Assembly: GCA_017307165.1 (NCBI GenBank)
Contig: JAFKGK010000008.1
Coordinates: forward strand, 124,001-188,000
Length of the DNA stretch: 64,000 bases
Source of the DNA: Candidatus Melainabacteria bacterium
GTDB taxonomy: Bacteria > Cyanobacteriota > Vampirovibrionia > Obscuribacterales > Obscuribacteraceae
Reading direction: 5' to 3'
The position numbers were made by a program, and so were the translations under genes. The notes beneath the pieces were generated by a model, which searched no databases, had not been told where the DNA came from, and worked only from the letters and a program-made list of their open reading frames with translations. Of the stretch, positions 26,298 to 35,275 are shown piece after piece; position 1 is the first letter of the stretch, and each line of letters begins with the position of its first letter.

Positions 26298-26572
26298 ATG
26301 CAGATTCCTACTGTTCAAGATTGGGGACCTGTGAGGGATGATGATGTTTGGAGCATACCTTGAGGTATGACTCGGCAAAAATCTGGCCGATCCTCGATGA
26401 ATGGTTGGAGATCGCGAAAAATCTCTATGAGAGTTTGGCTGATCCGGATGAAGAATCTTTTGGAACGGCTTCCTATCGCCTTCGATGGAAAGAAATCATC
26501 AGATTGAAACAATTAGCCGAAAAACATGCACTAGAGGCCAAAAAGCAGCCTAAGAAGCCGATTTGCGATTAA
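26298..26572 (+). pseudogene. Possible frameshifted small gene
   Basis: An ATG at 26298 has a good Shine-Dalgarno (GAGG, five bases away) and opens MQIPTVQDWGPVRDDDVW, but stops at 26363. A second frame, open from a TTG at 26348, encodes 74 residues with normal-looking content (SAKIWPILDEWLEIAKNLYE and a Lys-rich tail) but has no ribosome site of its own. Joining the two with one missing base near GATGATGATGTTTGG would give a single protein of about 90 residues. Either a one-base deletion (real or a sequencing error) or a programmed slip would explain it. It is last in the cysteine-module operon. No family recognised. Confidence 0.4.
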
Positions 26573-27014
26573 TTCTTAAATTTCACATTTAATCTGGTCG
26601 ATATGAAGATTGTCAGGCCTTCGGGCTTGGACAGAAATTAGAAGGAAAAATCTGTCAGCCTTGAATCACAAGCGTTTTCAGCCCTACTGTCTTTTCAGGA
26701 ACTCAAAGCCAAATTTAAAAGCGCCACCATATTTAGTGCAAGTTCAATTTGTTCCAAAGCAGGGCGTTAGGCCGATGTTTGACATTAATTCGCTCCCAAA
26801 TTTAACCTGTCGGCCTCAGCAAAATCACAGCCTCGCTGACGTGCAGATTTTTGAAAACAAAATCTGACACGCCAATCCATCGGCATTTCAGCCCCCACTT
26901 AACTAAAACGCATCCTCAAGCGCGTTGGAAAAACAAAAAAATTTCCAACCGGTTCAATCCAACCAAAATCTCGGCATTTAGGCCAAAATCGCCCCGTAAC
27001 GCTAAAACTCAGCC
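26573..27014. other. Non-coding 440-bp tract with four hairpins
   Basis: No convincing gene lies here. Four inverted repeats are visible: 26611-26633 (AGGCC-TTCG-GGCTT with a lower TGTC/GACA stem, one bulge), 26769-26826 (AGGCCGA with TCGGCCT), 26840-26871 (CGTG plus CAGATTTT pairing with AAAATCTG plus CACG, one bulge) and 26924-26949 (GTTGGAAA with TTTCCAAC). The UUCG tetraloop type hairpin at the first site is typical of stable RNA. The tract lies between convergent genes and could hold a small RNA, or be a set of termination and stability elements. Confidence 0.5.
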
Positions 27015-28235
27015 TTATTTAAAAATCACCACATGCCCTTCACGCGGCAACTGATCTCTGTGCTCACCCTTATATTTTGACTCACTCACAGTCTGCACCT
27101 TGGCCTTGGAGTCATTTTCAAAAAAATTGTCCATATCCACTTCGCCGACCACCTCAAACTCGTCAAACACATAGGGCACGCCATCAGCTTGCAAAATGCC
27201 CGGATCACGCGTCACATGCATGTGCAAGTGCGGCCCCGTCGAATTACCGCTATTGCCCACATTACCGATTTGCTGGCCCCGCACTACTCTGTCGCCAGCC
27301 TTGACCTTTGTCGAGCCTGGCTTCATGTGCGCATAAAAAGCATAATAGCCATTATCCATCTTGATCACTACGCTATTACCACCGGCCCACAGCATGCGAT
27401 CCCTACCCGTCGGCTTATAAGGCACCTGATTTGGAAAGCGCGTATTACAACCGATAACGACACCATCAGCGACGGCATAGATTGGCTGATCGTAACACGC
27501 ATTGCCCTCGCAGGTTTTGGTATCGCTGACGCTATAGCCCTTTTCATCGATCCTCACCCAGTCTATGGCAAAAGTCTGAGCAGCGTGCATCCCATTATCC
27601 ACAGGAAAATTGGCCGTCCGGTGCCCCGTCAAACCAGCATAGCCACCGCATGCGACCCACTTACCACCGCGGAGAGGCGGCGAGATACGCACAGGAGCCT
27701 CACTCTCTACTTTAATTTGGGCACCTTTGTAATCGTAGAGGCTGGGCACGCCCATCAGGTCGATAGTGTTGAGCATTAACCGATGCTTCAGAGTGTCCGG
27801 TACATCAGCACGATCGGCAAAATTCAAATTAACAAAGGCAAAAGCGTTTTGAGCACCCGGCAAGACATTTTTCTTATTTTCCTTGAGTATGGTGTGCATA
27901 TGGCTCTGCAACTCGGCGCCTTCTATGATTTTGATCGCCTTCCACTCGCCATTGCCCTTTCGGCCAAGGACCTCAATCCTTTTGATAGTGGCAGGATGTT
28001 TGCTGATGTTTTGCAATTGCAGGTCGTAAGTCAGGTGCCATTCGTTTTCGCTGCCTGCAAAGGGCCGTGGAGCAAAGCATGCCTGGATCAGCACAGGCGT
28101 CCAGTTGGTGGCCTCTGTGCACATCTTTTGGGCATCGCTGTCGCTTATAGCCTCGATCTTGTCGGCAGAGGCATAGCTGGCGCCGGCTCCGATCAGGGAT
28201 ATACACAAAGCCAGCTTGAGCGATTTACAAAACAT
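27015..28235 (-). CDS. Secreted M23 family metallopeptidase (LytM-like)
   Basis: A 406-residue exported protein with signal peptide (LALCISLIGAGASYASA). The last 180 residues are a peptidase M23 domain, which cleaves peptide bridges in cell-wall peptidoglycan using one zinc. Visible ligands are the H and D of GMHAAQTFAIDW and the HLH of GPHLHMHV, together with the typical GYYAFYAHMKPGS and VVRGQQIGNVGNSGNS. The N-terminal 200 residues are a separate beta-rich domain. The start at 28235 has AAGGAGCC four bases upstream, which excludes a 39-codon longer frame. It diverges from the class V aminotransferase gene over a 56-bp gap with a TATAAT-like box on the plus strand. Confidence 0.9.
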   Translation of the reverse strand: MFCKSLKLALCISLIGAGASYASADKIEAISDSDAQKMCTEATNWTPVLIQACFAPRPFAGSENEWHLTYDLQLQNISKHPATIKRIEVLGRKGNGEWKAIKIIEGAELQSHMHTILKENKKNVLPGAQNAFAFVNLNFADRADVPDTLKHRLMLNTIDLMGVPSLYDYKGAQIKVESEAPVRISPPLRGGKWVACGGYAGLTGHRTANFPVDNGMHAAQTFAIDWVRIDEKGYSVSDTKTCEGNACYDQPIYAVADGVVIGCNTRFPNQVPYKPTGRDRMLWAGGNSVVIKMDNGYYAFYAHMKPGSTKVKAGDRVVRGQQIGNVGNSGNSTGPHLHMHVTRDPGILQADGVPYVFDEFEVVGEVDMDNFFENDSKAKVQTVSESKYKGEHRDQLPREGHVVIFK

Positions 28236-28291
28236 TGATGGCTCCTTTAAATGCAGCAGATTATATAATATGCGCCACGAGAGGTACCAAG

Positions 28292-29488
28292 ATGACCGCA
28301 AAATCGACCGCCCCGAGTATTCAAGACATTGATCGCTGGCGTTCTCAGACAAAGGGTTGCAATGAAGTACTGCATTTTAACAATGCAGGCGCGGCCCTCA
28401 TGCCTGACACCGTATATGATACCGTAAGCCAGCATCTCGATCTAGAACGTCGCATTGGAGCCTATGAGGCCTCGGACAACCAGGCCCAAAGTCTCCAAAA
28501 TGTCTACACATCCATCGCAAATATGCTGCGCGCCCAACCAGACGAAATCGCCCTTATCGAAAATGCCACTCGGGCCTGGGACATGGCGTTCTACAGCATC
28601 AATTTTAAGCCCGGCGACCGCATCCTCACAGCCAAGTCAGAGTACGCAAGCAACTACATAGCCTATCTGCAAATAGCAGGCAAGCATGGCGTGCAGATAG
28701 AAGTCATCCCTGATGACGAGCACGGGCAGGTGGATGTACAAGCACTCAAAAACGCCATTGACGACCGTGTCAAATTGATCGCGATAACACATGTGCCAAC
28801 ACAGGGCGGCCTGATCAATCCAGCCGAGCAAATAGGCAAGGTGGCGCGAGAGGCAGGCGTCCTCTACCTTTTGGATGCATGCCAATCGGTCGGGCAACTC
28901 GATCTCGATGTAAACGCATTGGGTTGCGACATGCTTTCTGCCACAGGGAGAAAATATCTACGCGGCCCGAGAGGCACAGGATTTTTGTACGTAAAAAAAG
29001 ATGTGATAGAAAGCCTCGAGCCGCCCTTCCTCGACCTCCATGCTGCTGATTGGACTGGTCCGCAAGAGTTTGCCATCCGCAAAGACGCTCGACGATTTGA
29101 AAACTGGGAAAGCTATGTGGCAGGCAAGCTCGGTCTTGGCGCGGCTGTAGACTATGCGATGAGCATCGGCCTGGCTAATATACAGTCACGCGTCACGGAC
29201 CTTGCGGCCACCCTGCGAGCCCGTCTCTCCACGATCCCCCATGTCACCGTCAAGGATAAGGGGGCCAACAAATGCGGTATAGTCACTTTTGTTAAAGATA
29301 ATTTGTCGGTCGATGCGATCAAAATGCAGTTGCGGACCCAAAAGATAAATGTCTCAGCGTCTCGCATGGAGTCAGCAAGGCTGGATATGCAGGAACGCAA
29401 CGAAACCGCATTTGTCAGAGCATCGGTGCACTATTACAACACCGAAGCCGAGATAGAACGCTTTTGCGAGGCAGTTGCCGCTTTATAG
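28292..29488 (+). CDS. Class V aminotransferase / cysteine desulfurase-like enzyme
   Basis: A 398-residue pyridoxal-phosphate enzyme of the NifS/isopenicillin-N-epimerase fold. Seen: HFNNAGAALMP at the N-terminus, ENATRAWDMA, AITHVPTQGGLINP, the cofactor aspartate in LLDACQSVGQ (D195, Q198), and the Schiff-base lysine K221 in SATGRKYLRGPRGTGFLY. The RGPRGTGFLY block is typical of the epimerase/desulfurase branch. The cysteine-rich desulfurase loop is not obvious, so it may be a desulfurase, a lyase or an epimerase. The start at 28292 has GAGAGG seven bases upstream. It is followed by an alpha/beta hydrolase in the same direction after 125 bp. Confidence 0.87.
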   Translation: MTAKSTAPSIQDIDRWRSQTKGCNEVLHFNNAGAALMPDTVYDTVSQHLDLERRIGAYEASDNQAQSLQNVYTSIANMLRAQPDEIALIENATRAWDMAFYSINFKPGDRILTAKSEYASNYIAYLQIAGKHGVQIEVIPDDEHGQVDVQALKNAIDDRVKLIAITHVPTQGGLINPAEQIGKVAREAGVLYLLDACQSVGQLDLDVNALGCDMLSATGRKYLRGPRGTGFLYVKKDVIESLEPPFLDLHAADWTGPQEFAIRKDARRFENWESYVAGKLGLGAAVDYAMSIGLANIQSRVTDLAATLRARLSTIPHVTVKDKGANKCGIVTFVKDNLSVDAIKMQLRTQKINVSASRMESARLDMQERNETAFVRASVHYYNTEAEIERFCEAVAAL

Positions 29489-29613
29489 TGCCTCTCAGCA
29501 GAGCCTCGCAGCAGAGCATCTCAGCCAATCACAAGCCTGCACACCGCTTACTTTCTTACACTTATGCTGCAAAAGCATTATTATTTAAAGCCTTGATACG
29601 CGAGGCAAAACAC

Positions 29614-30474
29614 TTGTCCACCTATAAGACCAAAACAGCCGCATTGGCAGCGATATTAGCAGCAGCCTGCCTGCCGAACATGCCGCAAGTCGATGCCTCC
29701 GAAGCCGCGAGCAAGACGGCCACTAGCACTGCGCCTCAAGCTTTGCCGGCCTCGCCGCTCAGGGCGGCAGAGCTTGGCTCTCCAAAACCACTCATAATCG
29801 TGCACGGAGCCTGGGGTGGCGGTTGGGACTGGAAGAAAGTCGGCAATGCATTGGCAAAAAATGGCTACACCGTATATCGCCCTTCCCTCACCGGTCTCGG
29901 CGATCGCGTGCATCTTGCGAGCAAAGACATTGGCCTGGAGACTCATATCAACGATATCGTCAATCTCATCCTCTTTGAAGATCTGCATGACGTCACGCTC
30001 GTCGGCCACAGTTATGGCGGCATGGTGATCACCGGAGCGGCAGACAGGGTGCCGGATCGCATAGCACGGCTGGTCTACGTGGATGCCTATCTACCAGATC
30101 ATAACGAAAGCCTAGTCACCGCCAATGGTGGCCAGCCCAGCAAAACCATCACACGCGCGATGAATGCCCCAGACAACAATGGCTTTATCGCTCCATTCTG
30201 GGTCAAGCCAGGCACACCGCCACCCACTGATGTGCCACATCCAATCAAGACTCTGCAAGACCCGATCATCCTTAAAAATCAAGATCGCACGCAGTCCATC
30301 CCGGGCACGTATATATTGACCGTGGACCCAGGTAAAACGCCCGATCAAGATCGCTTTAGCGCTTTTGCACAAAAAGCGAGATCACGCAATTTCACCTATT
30401 TTCAGATGGACGAGACCGACCATACCCCCGAGCGCTCGCGTCCAGACGAGCTCGTAGAGTTGATCACAAAGTAG
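29614..30474 (+). CDS. Secreted alpha/beta hydrolase
   Basis: A 286-residue hydrolase with signal peptide (residues 1-27, hydrophobic AALAAILAAACLPNM). Its fold markers are HGAWGGGWDWKKV (oxyanion loop), TLxGLGDR-like SLTGLGDRVHLAS, the nucleophile S133 in GHSYGGMV, and the C-terminal DETDHTPERSRP with the catalytic His. This pattern is that of the EstC/salicylate-esterase-like branch. The natural substrate is unknown. I chose TTG at 29614 because GAGG lies nearby and it gives a complete signal peptide; no ATG is present upstream in frame and the earlier frame start overlaps the previous gene. A 30-residue Ala/Ser/Thr linker follows the signal. Confidence 0.85.
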   Translation: MSTYKTKTAALAAILAAACLPNMPQVDASEAASKTATSTAPQALPASPLRAAELGSPKPLIIVHGAWGGGWDWKKVGNALAKNGYTVYRPSLTGLGDRVHLASKDIGLETHINDIVNLILFEDLHDVTLVGHSYGGMVITGAADRVPDRIARLVYVDAYLPDHNESLVTANGGQPSKTITRAMNAPDNNGFIAPFWVKPGTPPPTDVPHPIKTLQDPIILKNQDRTQSIPGTYILTVDPGKTPDQDRFSAFAQKARSRNFTYFQMDETDHTPERSRPDELVELITK

Positions 30475-30496
30475 TACATATTAGAGACAAAAAAAG

Positions 30497-31312
30497 ATGC
30501 AAGTCCAACAACAAATCGCACCAGCACTCGCTGCCCTCCTCGATAAAGTCATCGATTATGCCGGCCTCTTTCCTCCAGCAAAACTGCCTCTGCAAACGGC
30601 TCTCCAAAACTACTCCATATACAGTCAGAGCGATTATGCTTTTATGCTCTCGCGCTTTGTCGCCTCCCAGGCCGAGGCGCAAAGCATCCCATCGCCCAGG
30701 CCTCCTCTCTCTCTGCTTACAGATGACAGCACCACCGACCTGGCCCAAAAGGCTCAGGCCATCGAATCCAACACCGTGATCAATCAAGCTTCAAGCCAGC
30801 CTAAGCCGGTATATTGCGAAGTCCAATTGACCGACCTCACTCACCTGGATGCGGTCAAAGCCGCAGGTAACTACGCCAAAGTCCGCACTGGCGGCCTCAA
30901 GCCTGAGGCCATCCCCAGTCCAGAGGACGTGGCGCGGTTTATCATCGCTTGCGCAGACCGCAGCCTGGCCTTTAAGGCCACTGCAGGATTGCATCATCCA
31001 ATACGCAAGGAGCAGGCGCTGACATACGAAAGTGATTCACCGCGGGCGATCATGCATGGCTTTATCAATGTCCTCATGGCAGCGGCCTTTGCATATCATG
31101 GGGAAAAAGATTTGAAGGTGATCGCCGCGATCATAGATGAGAGAGAGCCATCGGCATTTAGATTTGATCACAAGGCCTGGTGGAGCGATCGCTGCCTGAC
31201 TGCAGATCAAGTCAAAGACGCGCGCAAACATCTTGTCCATAGCATCGGTTCCTGTTCGTTCCAAGAGCCCGTAGAGGACCTCCAGGCTCTCGGCCTATTG
31301 CCTCTAGTCTGA
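30497..31312 (+). CDS. Conserved uncharacterised protein, 271 aa
   Basis: A soluble protein of a family I recognise by pattern but which has no name I can give. The conserved blocks are DYAGLFPPAKLPLQ, NYSIYSQSDYAFMLSRFV, AKVRTGGLKPEAIPSPEDV, FKATAGLHHPIR and MHGFINVLMAAAFAY. The alternation of strands and helices and the KxRTGG and KATAGLHH blocks resemble a TIM-barrel with a possible phosphate site, but that is inference. It starts 22 bases after the alpha/beta hydrolase stop, so the pair is likely co-transcribed. The ribosome site (GAGAC) is weak. Confidence 0.8.
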   Translation: MQVQQQIAPALAALLDKVIDYAGLFPPAKLPLQTALQNYSIYSQSDYAFMLSRFVASQAEAQSIPSPRPPLSLLTDDSTTDLAQKAQAIESNTVINQASSQPKPVYCEVQLTDLTHLDAVKAAGNYAKVRTGGLKPEAIPSPEDVARFIIACADRSLAFKATAGLHHPIRKEQALTYESDSPRAIMHGFINVLMAAAFAYHGEKDLKVIAAIIDEREPSAFRFDHKAWWSDRCLTADQVKDARKHLVHSIGSCSFQEPVEDLQALGLLPLV

Positions 31313-31448
31313 TCAAAATAATCATCGTCACAAGTCTGTCACTCTTAAATCACGCATTGGTAACGCCGGATGCGTAGATTGTTCTCATGCACTTCGCAGA
31401 CGCTCATCACGCCCCAATACCCGACAGCAAAAAAAGAGGACGATTACC

Positions 31449-31814
31449 ATGAAAATGCTCGCACCAGAAAACCAAGCCGAATCAACCAGTCACATCATCA
31501 AAGAAGGCACTAAAGGCGCAATCGCCGACCACCTCTTTACCGATGCCTATGGCCCTATCAAAAATCAGCAAAATAACAATACCGAATCCGGCTCCATCAA
31601 AGGCATCAAGGGATGCCTGCCTCAAGCAGGGGCCTCTGTAGTTTTTGACGATATTTATTCGAGCACTTTAAAGCCAGACAAATATACAGGCAAGCCTAAT
31701 GCCATCGATGATGCCTATGACACCGGCAAGCCAATCAAAAAACCGATGGATGGTGGCATCAAAGACAAGCTTAGATCTGCAACCGAAGCTGGCGGCAAGG
31801 TACTCGACAAATAG
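31449..31814 (+). CDS. Hypothetical 121-aa protein
   Basis: A hydrophilic protein with no signal, membrane segment or recognised domain. It is rich in Lys, Gly, Asn and Ser, with the central KGIKGCLPQAGASVVFDDI and a C-terminal KDKLRSATEAGG. The AGAGGA ribosome site sits about ten bases before the ATG and the frame is closed by a strong GC-rich palindrome after the stop, which together support a real gene. It stands alone with a 136-bp leader; the content is of the intrinsically disordered type. No function can be suggested. Confidence 0.62.
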   Translation: MKMLAPENQAESTSHIIKEGTKGAIADHLFTDAYGPIKNQQNNNTESGSIKGIKGCLPQAGASVVFDDIYSSTLKPDKYTGKPNAIDDAYDTGKPIKKPMDGGIKDKLRSATEAGGKVLDK

Positions 31815-31826
31815 ACGTATAGAAGG

Positions 31827-31848
31827 GGAGGGAGCCCGGGCTCCCTCC
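31827..31848. terminator. GC-rich palindrome between convergent genes
   Basis: The 22 bases GGAGGGAGCCCGGGCTCCCTCC are a perfect palindrome (extended by two G-T pairs). They lie between the stops of 31449-31814 (plus) and uvrA-like 31855-34470 (minus). No T-run follows on either strand, so termination would be weak or factor-assisted. Confidence 0.6.
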
Positions 31849-31854
31849 TTGCCA

Positions 31855-34470
31855 TCAAGATGGCACGGCCGCCGCTTCCCCGGCATTTTCAAAATATTTG
31901 ACCAGATAAGGCAAGGTAGCACTGTGCTTGGCCTTTGACCCTGCCTTGGAACGCACTCCCGCACTGGCAACTTCTAGCGGCACACCTTCCAGGACTATCT
32001 TTCCACCCAAATCTCCAGCCCCCGGCCCAACATCGATCATCCAATCGCTGCCTGCCACCACCTGCATTTCATGCTCCACAACAATGACAGTATTGCCGGC
32101 GTCGACTAAATAATGCAATTGCTTCAGCAATTTTTCTACATCAGAGGGATGCAGACCTGTCGTCGGCTCATCCAGGACATACAGCGTATCTCCACGATGA
32201 GTCCTCTGCAATTCGGTCGCCAATTTTATCCTCTGCGCCTCACCACCCGATAATTCGGTTGCAGGTTGTCCAAGTCGCAGATAACCAAGCCCGACTTCTT
32301 TAAGGACAGTCAAAGAACGATGCACCGCAGCCTCATCGGCAAAAAACTCCCAGGCTGCATCCACTGTCATATCCAGCACCTGAGCGATATTTACTCCATT
32401 AAAGAGCACCTGCAATGTCGCCGCATTGTAGCGCGCACCATGGCACGTCGGACAAGGCGCATATACGCTCGGCAAAAACAGCAATTCGACCATTACCGAG
32501 CCTTCGCCCTGGCAATTTTCGCAGCGCCCCTTGGCCACATTAAAACTAAATCGCCCCGCATCGTATTTGCGAGATCGCGCCATCTTGGTCGCTGCAAACA
32601 ATTTGCGCACATGATCAAAAAGCCCAGTATAAGTGGCAAGATTTGACCTCGGCGTCCGTCCGATCGCCTTTTGATCTACACGCACAAGGCGCCGCAAAGA
32701 CTCCAGACCACCACTGATGCGCCCCGAAGTAGTCTCGACAGTTACATTTTCGAGATCATCCAACAGGTCATCGCCCCCGTCGCCCCGATCGGCAGCAGCA
32801 TCCACATCCTGCCCCAACCCCTCAGCCACCAACTCAACAAGGGCCTGGCTCACCAGACTCGATTTGCCCGATCCAGAGACCCCAGTCACACTGGTAAAAC
32901 ATCCAAGCGGAAATCTCACATCCAGGCGCTGCAGATTATTTCGCGAAATTTCTGACAGCTCCAACCATCCGTTGGGCTTGCGAGGCGTCTTTGAGGATGC
33001 TCCAGACAAAAGGGTAGTCGCAGAGCCAGTCGCCGCGAACAAATACTCTCGCGTCCGCGACTCTCTCACCGCGCGCAAGCCTTCGAGTGGGCCGCTATAC
33101 AGGATCTCCCCACCATGCTGCCCCGCCAGAGGCCCTACATCGACGATCCAATCAGCACGCTTGATCACATCCAGATCATGCTCCACGACAAACAAACTGT
33201 TGCCAGCCGCTTTGAGATCGTCCAGCGCAGATAGCAAGGCTTCGGTATCCGCAGGATGCAATCCAGCCGACGGCTCATCCAGCACGTAGACCACGCCAAA
33301 GAGATTGCTGCGCACCTGAGTCGCCAATCTCAAACGCTGCAATTCGCCAGGAGAAAGAGTCGGAGTATTGCGCTCCAAAGAAAGATAACCCAGACCTAGG
33401 TCCAGCAAGACTTTGACACGCCCCACCAGATCCTCGGCGATCCTTTGTGCCACCAGCGCCTTTTCGGGATGATCGACCATCAAGACAGCCAGCTCGGGCG
33501 CCTTGCCGGATGCATATGGCTCGAGCAACTCTCCTAGTTTTTTGAGAGGCAAGGCTGCGATCTCGGCAATATCAAAACCCGCAAATCGCACCGAGAGCGA
33601 CTCCCGCCTCAAACGCTTGCCACCACAGGTGGGGCAATCCGTGCTCACCATATATCGTGACACACGCTTTTTCATCGCCGCACTCTGTGTATTGGCAAAA
33701 TTGTGCAGGACATGCCGCCTGGCACTTGAAAAATTGCCATTATAGCTGGGCTCCATCTTGCTCTTGAGCGCGCGCTTTACCTCATGCGGCTCAAAATTGG
33801 CAAAGACCGGCACCACCGGCTGCTCGTCGGTAAACAAGATCCAATCTCGGTCTTTTTTAGGCAGATCTTTCCAGGGCTTGTCGATGTCAAAACCAAGGGT
33901 CACGACCATGTCTTTGAGATTTTGGCCATGCCAGGCAGGCGGCCAGGCTGCAATTGCCTTTTGCCTGATGCTCAGAGACTTGTCGGGGACCATCGAGTCT
34001 TCGGTAACATCGTAGATCCGCCCCAGTCCATGGCATTGCGGACAGGCACCAGCAGGCGTATTAGTGGAAAAAGCCTCTGCATCCAGATGCGCCTGCCCTT
34101 TGGGATAGGTACCAGCCCGCGAAAACAACATGCGCAAGAGATTGGACAAAGTAGTCACGCTGCCCACAGACGAACGTGTCGTCGGCAGACCGCGCTGCTG
34201 CTGCAATGCCACCGCCGGCGGTAGCCCCTCGATCGTATCGACATCCGGCACGCTCATCTGATTAAAGAGACGTCTGGCATAAGGCGAGACGGACTCCAGA
34301 TAACGCCTCTGTGCCTCGGCATAGAGAGTGCCAAAGGCCAGGGACGATTTGCCTGATCCCGACACGCCGGTAAAGACCACCAGGGCATCCCTGGGGATCT
34401 CCAGGCTAATGTCCTTGAGATTGTGTTCGCGAGCGCCACGCACTCGCACCATGTTTTTGCTATCGCTCAT
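31855..34470 (-). CDS. UvrA-like ATPase lacking the UvrB-binding domain (class II)
   Basis: An 871-residue double ABC ATPase. First Walker A is GVSGSGKSSLAFGTLYAEAQ (35-54); the signature LSPGELQRLRLA and second half GVSGSGKSSLVSQ, LSGGEAQRIKLATEL are intact, as are zinc modules CPTCGGKR and CENCQGEGS...CPTCHG. In canonical UvrA about 120 residues with a zinc knuckle (UvrB-binding domain) lie between the SRAG region and the TPAGACPQCHGLG block; here only about 20 residues separate them. That deletion defines class II/UvrA2 proteins, which are linked to damage tolerance and drug resistance and are not core excision repair. It follows the Mla-like genes by 7 bases, so it is probably in their operon. 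Confidence 0.92.
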   Translation of the reverse strand: MSDSKNMVRVRGAREHNLKDISLEIPRDALVVFTGVSGSGKSSLAFGTLYAEAQRRYLESVSPYARRLFNQMSVPDVDTIEGLPPAVALQQQRGLPTTRSSVGSVTTLSNLLRMLFSRAGTYPKGQAHLDAEAFSTNTPAGACPQCHGLGRIYDVTEDSMVPDKSLSIRQKAIAAWPPAWHGQNLKDMVVTLGFDIDKPWKDLPKKDRDWILFTDEQPVVPVFANFEPHEVKRALKSKMEPSYNGNFSSARRHVLHNFANTQSAAMKKRVSRYMVSTDCPTCGGKRLRRESLSVRFAGFDIAEIAALPLKKLGELLEPYASGKAPELAVLMVDHPEKALVAQRIAEDLVGRVKVLLDLGLGYLSLERNTPTLSPGELQRLRLATQVRSNLFGVVYVLDEPSAGLHPADTEALLSALDDLKAAGNSLFVVEHDLDVIKRADWIVDVGPLAGQHGGEILYSGPLEGLRAVRESRTREYLFAATGSATTLLSGASSKTPRKPNGWLELSEISRNNLQRLDVRFPLGCFTSVTGVSGSGKSSLVSQALVELVAEGLGQDVDAAADRGDGGDDLLDDLENVTVETTSGRISGGLESLRRLVRVDQKAIGRTPRSNLATYTGLFDHVRKLFAATKMARSRKYDAGRFSFNVAKGRCENCQGEGSVMVELLFLPSVYAPCPTCHGARYNAATLQVLFNGVNIAQVLDMTVDAAWEFFADEAAVHRSLTVLKEVGLGYLRLGQPATELSGGEAQRIKLATELQRTHRGDTLYVLDEPTTGLHPSDVEKLLKQLHYLVDAGNTVIVVEHEMQVVAGSDWMIDVGPGAGDLGGKIVLEGVPLEVASAGVRSKAGSKAKHSATLPYLVKYFENAGEAAAVPS

Positions 34471-34477
34471 TTTGCAA

Positions 34478-35275
34478 TTATAACGACAAAATCTGCTGCA
34501 AGTCGCTGTCGCTTTGATCCGCCACAGTCACGTCAACAAGGCTCTTGGCCTGGGCAAATCCGGCCAGGGAGCGCATTGTTGGCGGCATCACCGCACGCAC
34601 CTCCATCTTTGCCGTCTGCAGATTCCACAATTTTTCTCCTGTATTGGTCTTACCTATCAGCGAGTAAGGCAATCCCCTACTGACAGGCAAGTGAAAATAC
34701 CGAAAGACAATATTGCGTTGCGGCTCAGATACCGGCCGATCGAGCGACAAGAGCGTGTAAGCGACGACGACTTGCTGCTGCCGATCGACGTTTGGAAAGG
34801 CAAATGTACTCTTGAGCACATCACCACCAAACTCCGATTGCAAATACCGCCCATTGCGCAAGACTACGGACTTGCTCGACAAGGGCCTGCCCAGGGCACT
34901 CGTCGCCGCAAAACTATTGGACCGCACAAAACCTCTCAATTTGAGCGCATCCACATAGCTCATCCGATAGTATTTGCGTGTCCCAGGCCGCAAAAAATAC
35001 AGATCCCACGCCGGCCCCCAGGCGATCAACTCATAACGATTGGTGTGATTGATGATCCGCACCCAGCCGCGCTTGCCCTGCGGGTCCTGCTGACGACTCA
35101 CCTCGGTGCTGATACGCAGGCCAAGAGCCACATGTTGCTGGGTCAAGACATCGGCCGTCTCTGCACGCCCAGTCAGCTCTATGGCCTCTCCCGCCCAGGC
35201 CGCCGGTGCACCCGGCCCACAAACCGCGGTCGCCGCCATCGCCACCATGCAGTATGCAGTCAGAGCTTTTGTCAT
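34478..35275 (-). CDS. Secreted hypothetical protein of the Mla-like operon
   Basis: A 265-residue exported protein. The signal peptide ends near PAAWAGEA. The mature part is beta-rich, with WVRIINHTNRYELIAWGPAW, YYRMSYVDALKLRG, LRNGRYLQSEFGGDV and a late FRYFHLPVSRGLPYSLIGK. I do not recognise a family. Its ATG overlaps the stop of the MlaD-like gene (TGATG), and the UvrA-like gene follows by 7 bases. Position and export suggest it is an accessory component of lipid transport across the envelope, in the role that MlaB/MlaC or an outer lipoprotein plays elsewhere; this is inference. Confidence 0.75.
   Translation of the reverse strand: MTKALTAYCMVAMAATAVCGPGAPAAWAGEAIELTGRAETADVLTQQHVALGLRISTEVSRQQDPQGKRGWVRIINHTNRYELIAWGPAWDLYFLRPGTRKYYRMSYVDALKLRGFVRSNSFAATSALGRPLSSKSVVLRNGRYLQSEFGGDVLKSTFAFPNVDRQQQVVVAYTLLSLDRPVSEPQRNIVFRYFHLPVSRGLPYSLIGKTNTGEKLWNLQTAKMEVRAVMPPTMRSLAGFAQAKSLVDVTVADQSDSDLQQILSL

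Noticed and set aside
26610..27054. Two short plus-strand frames in the structured tract
   Set aside because: No ribosome sites, non-ATG start for one, translations dominated by Pro/Asn/Lys, and the hairpins explain the sequence better.
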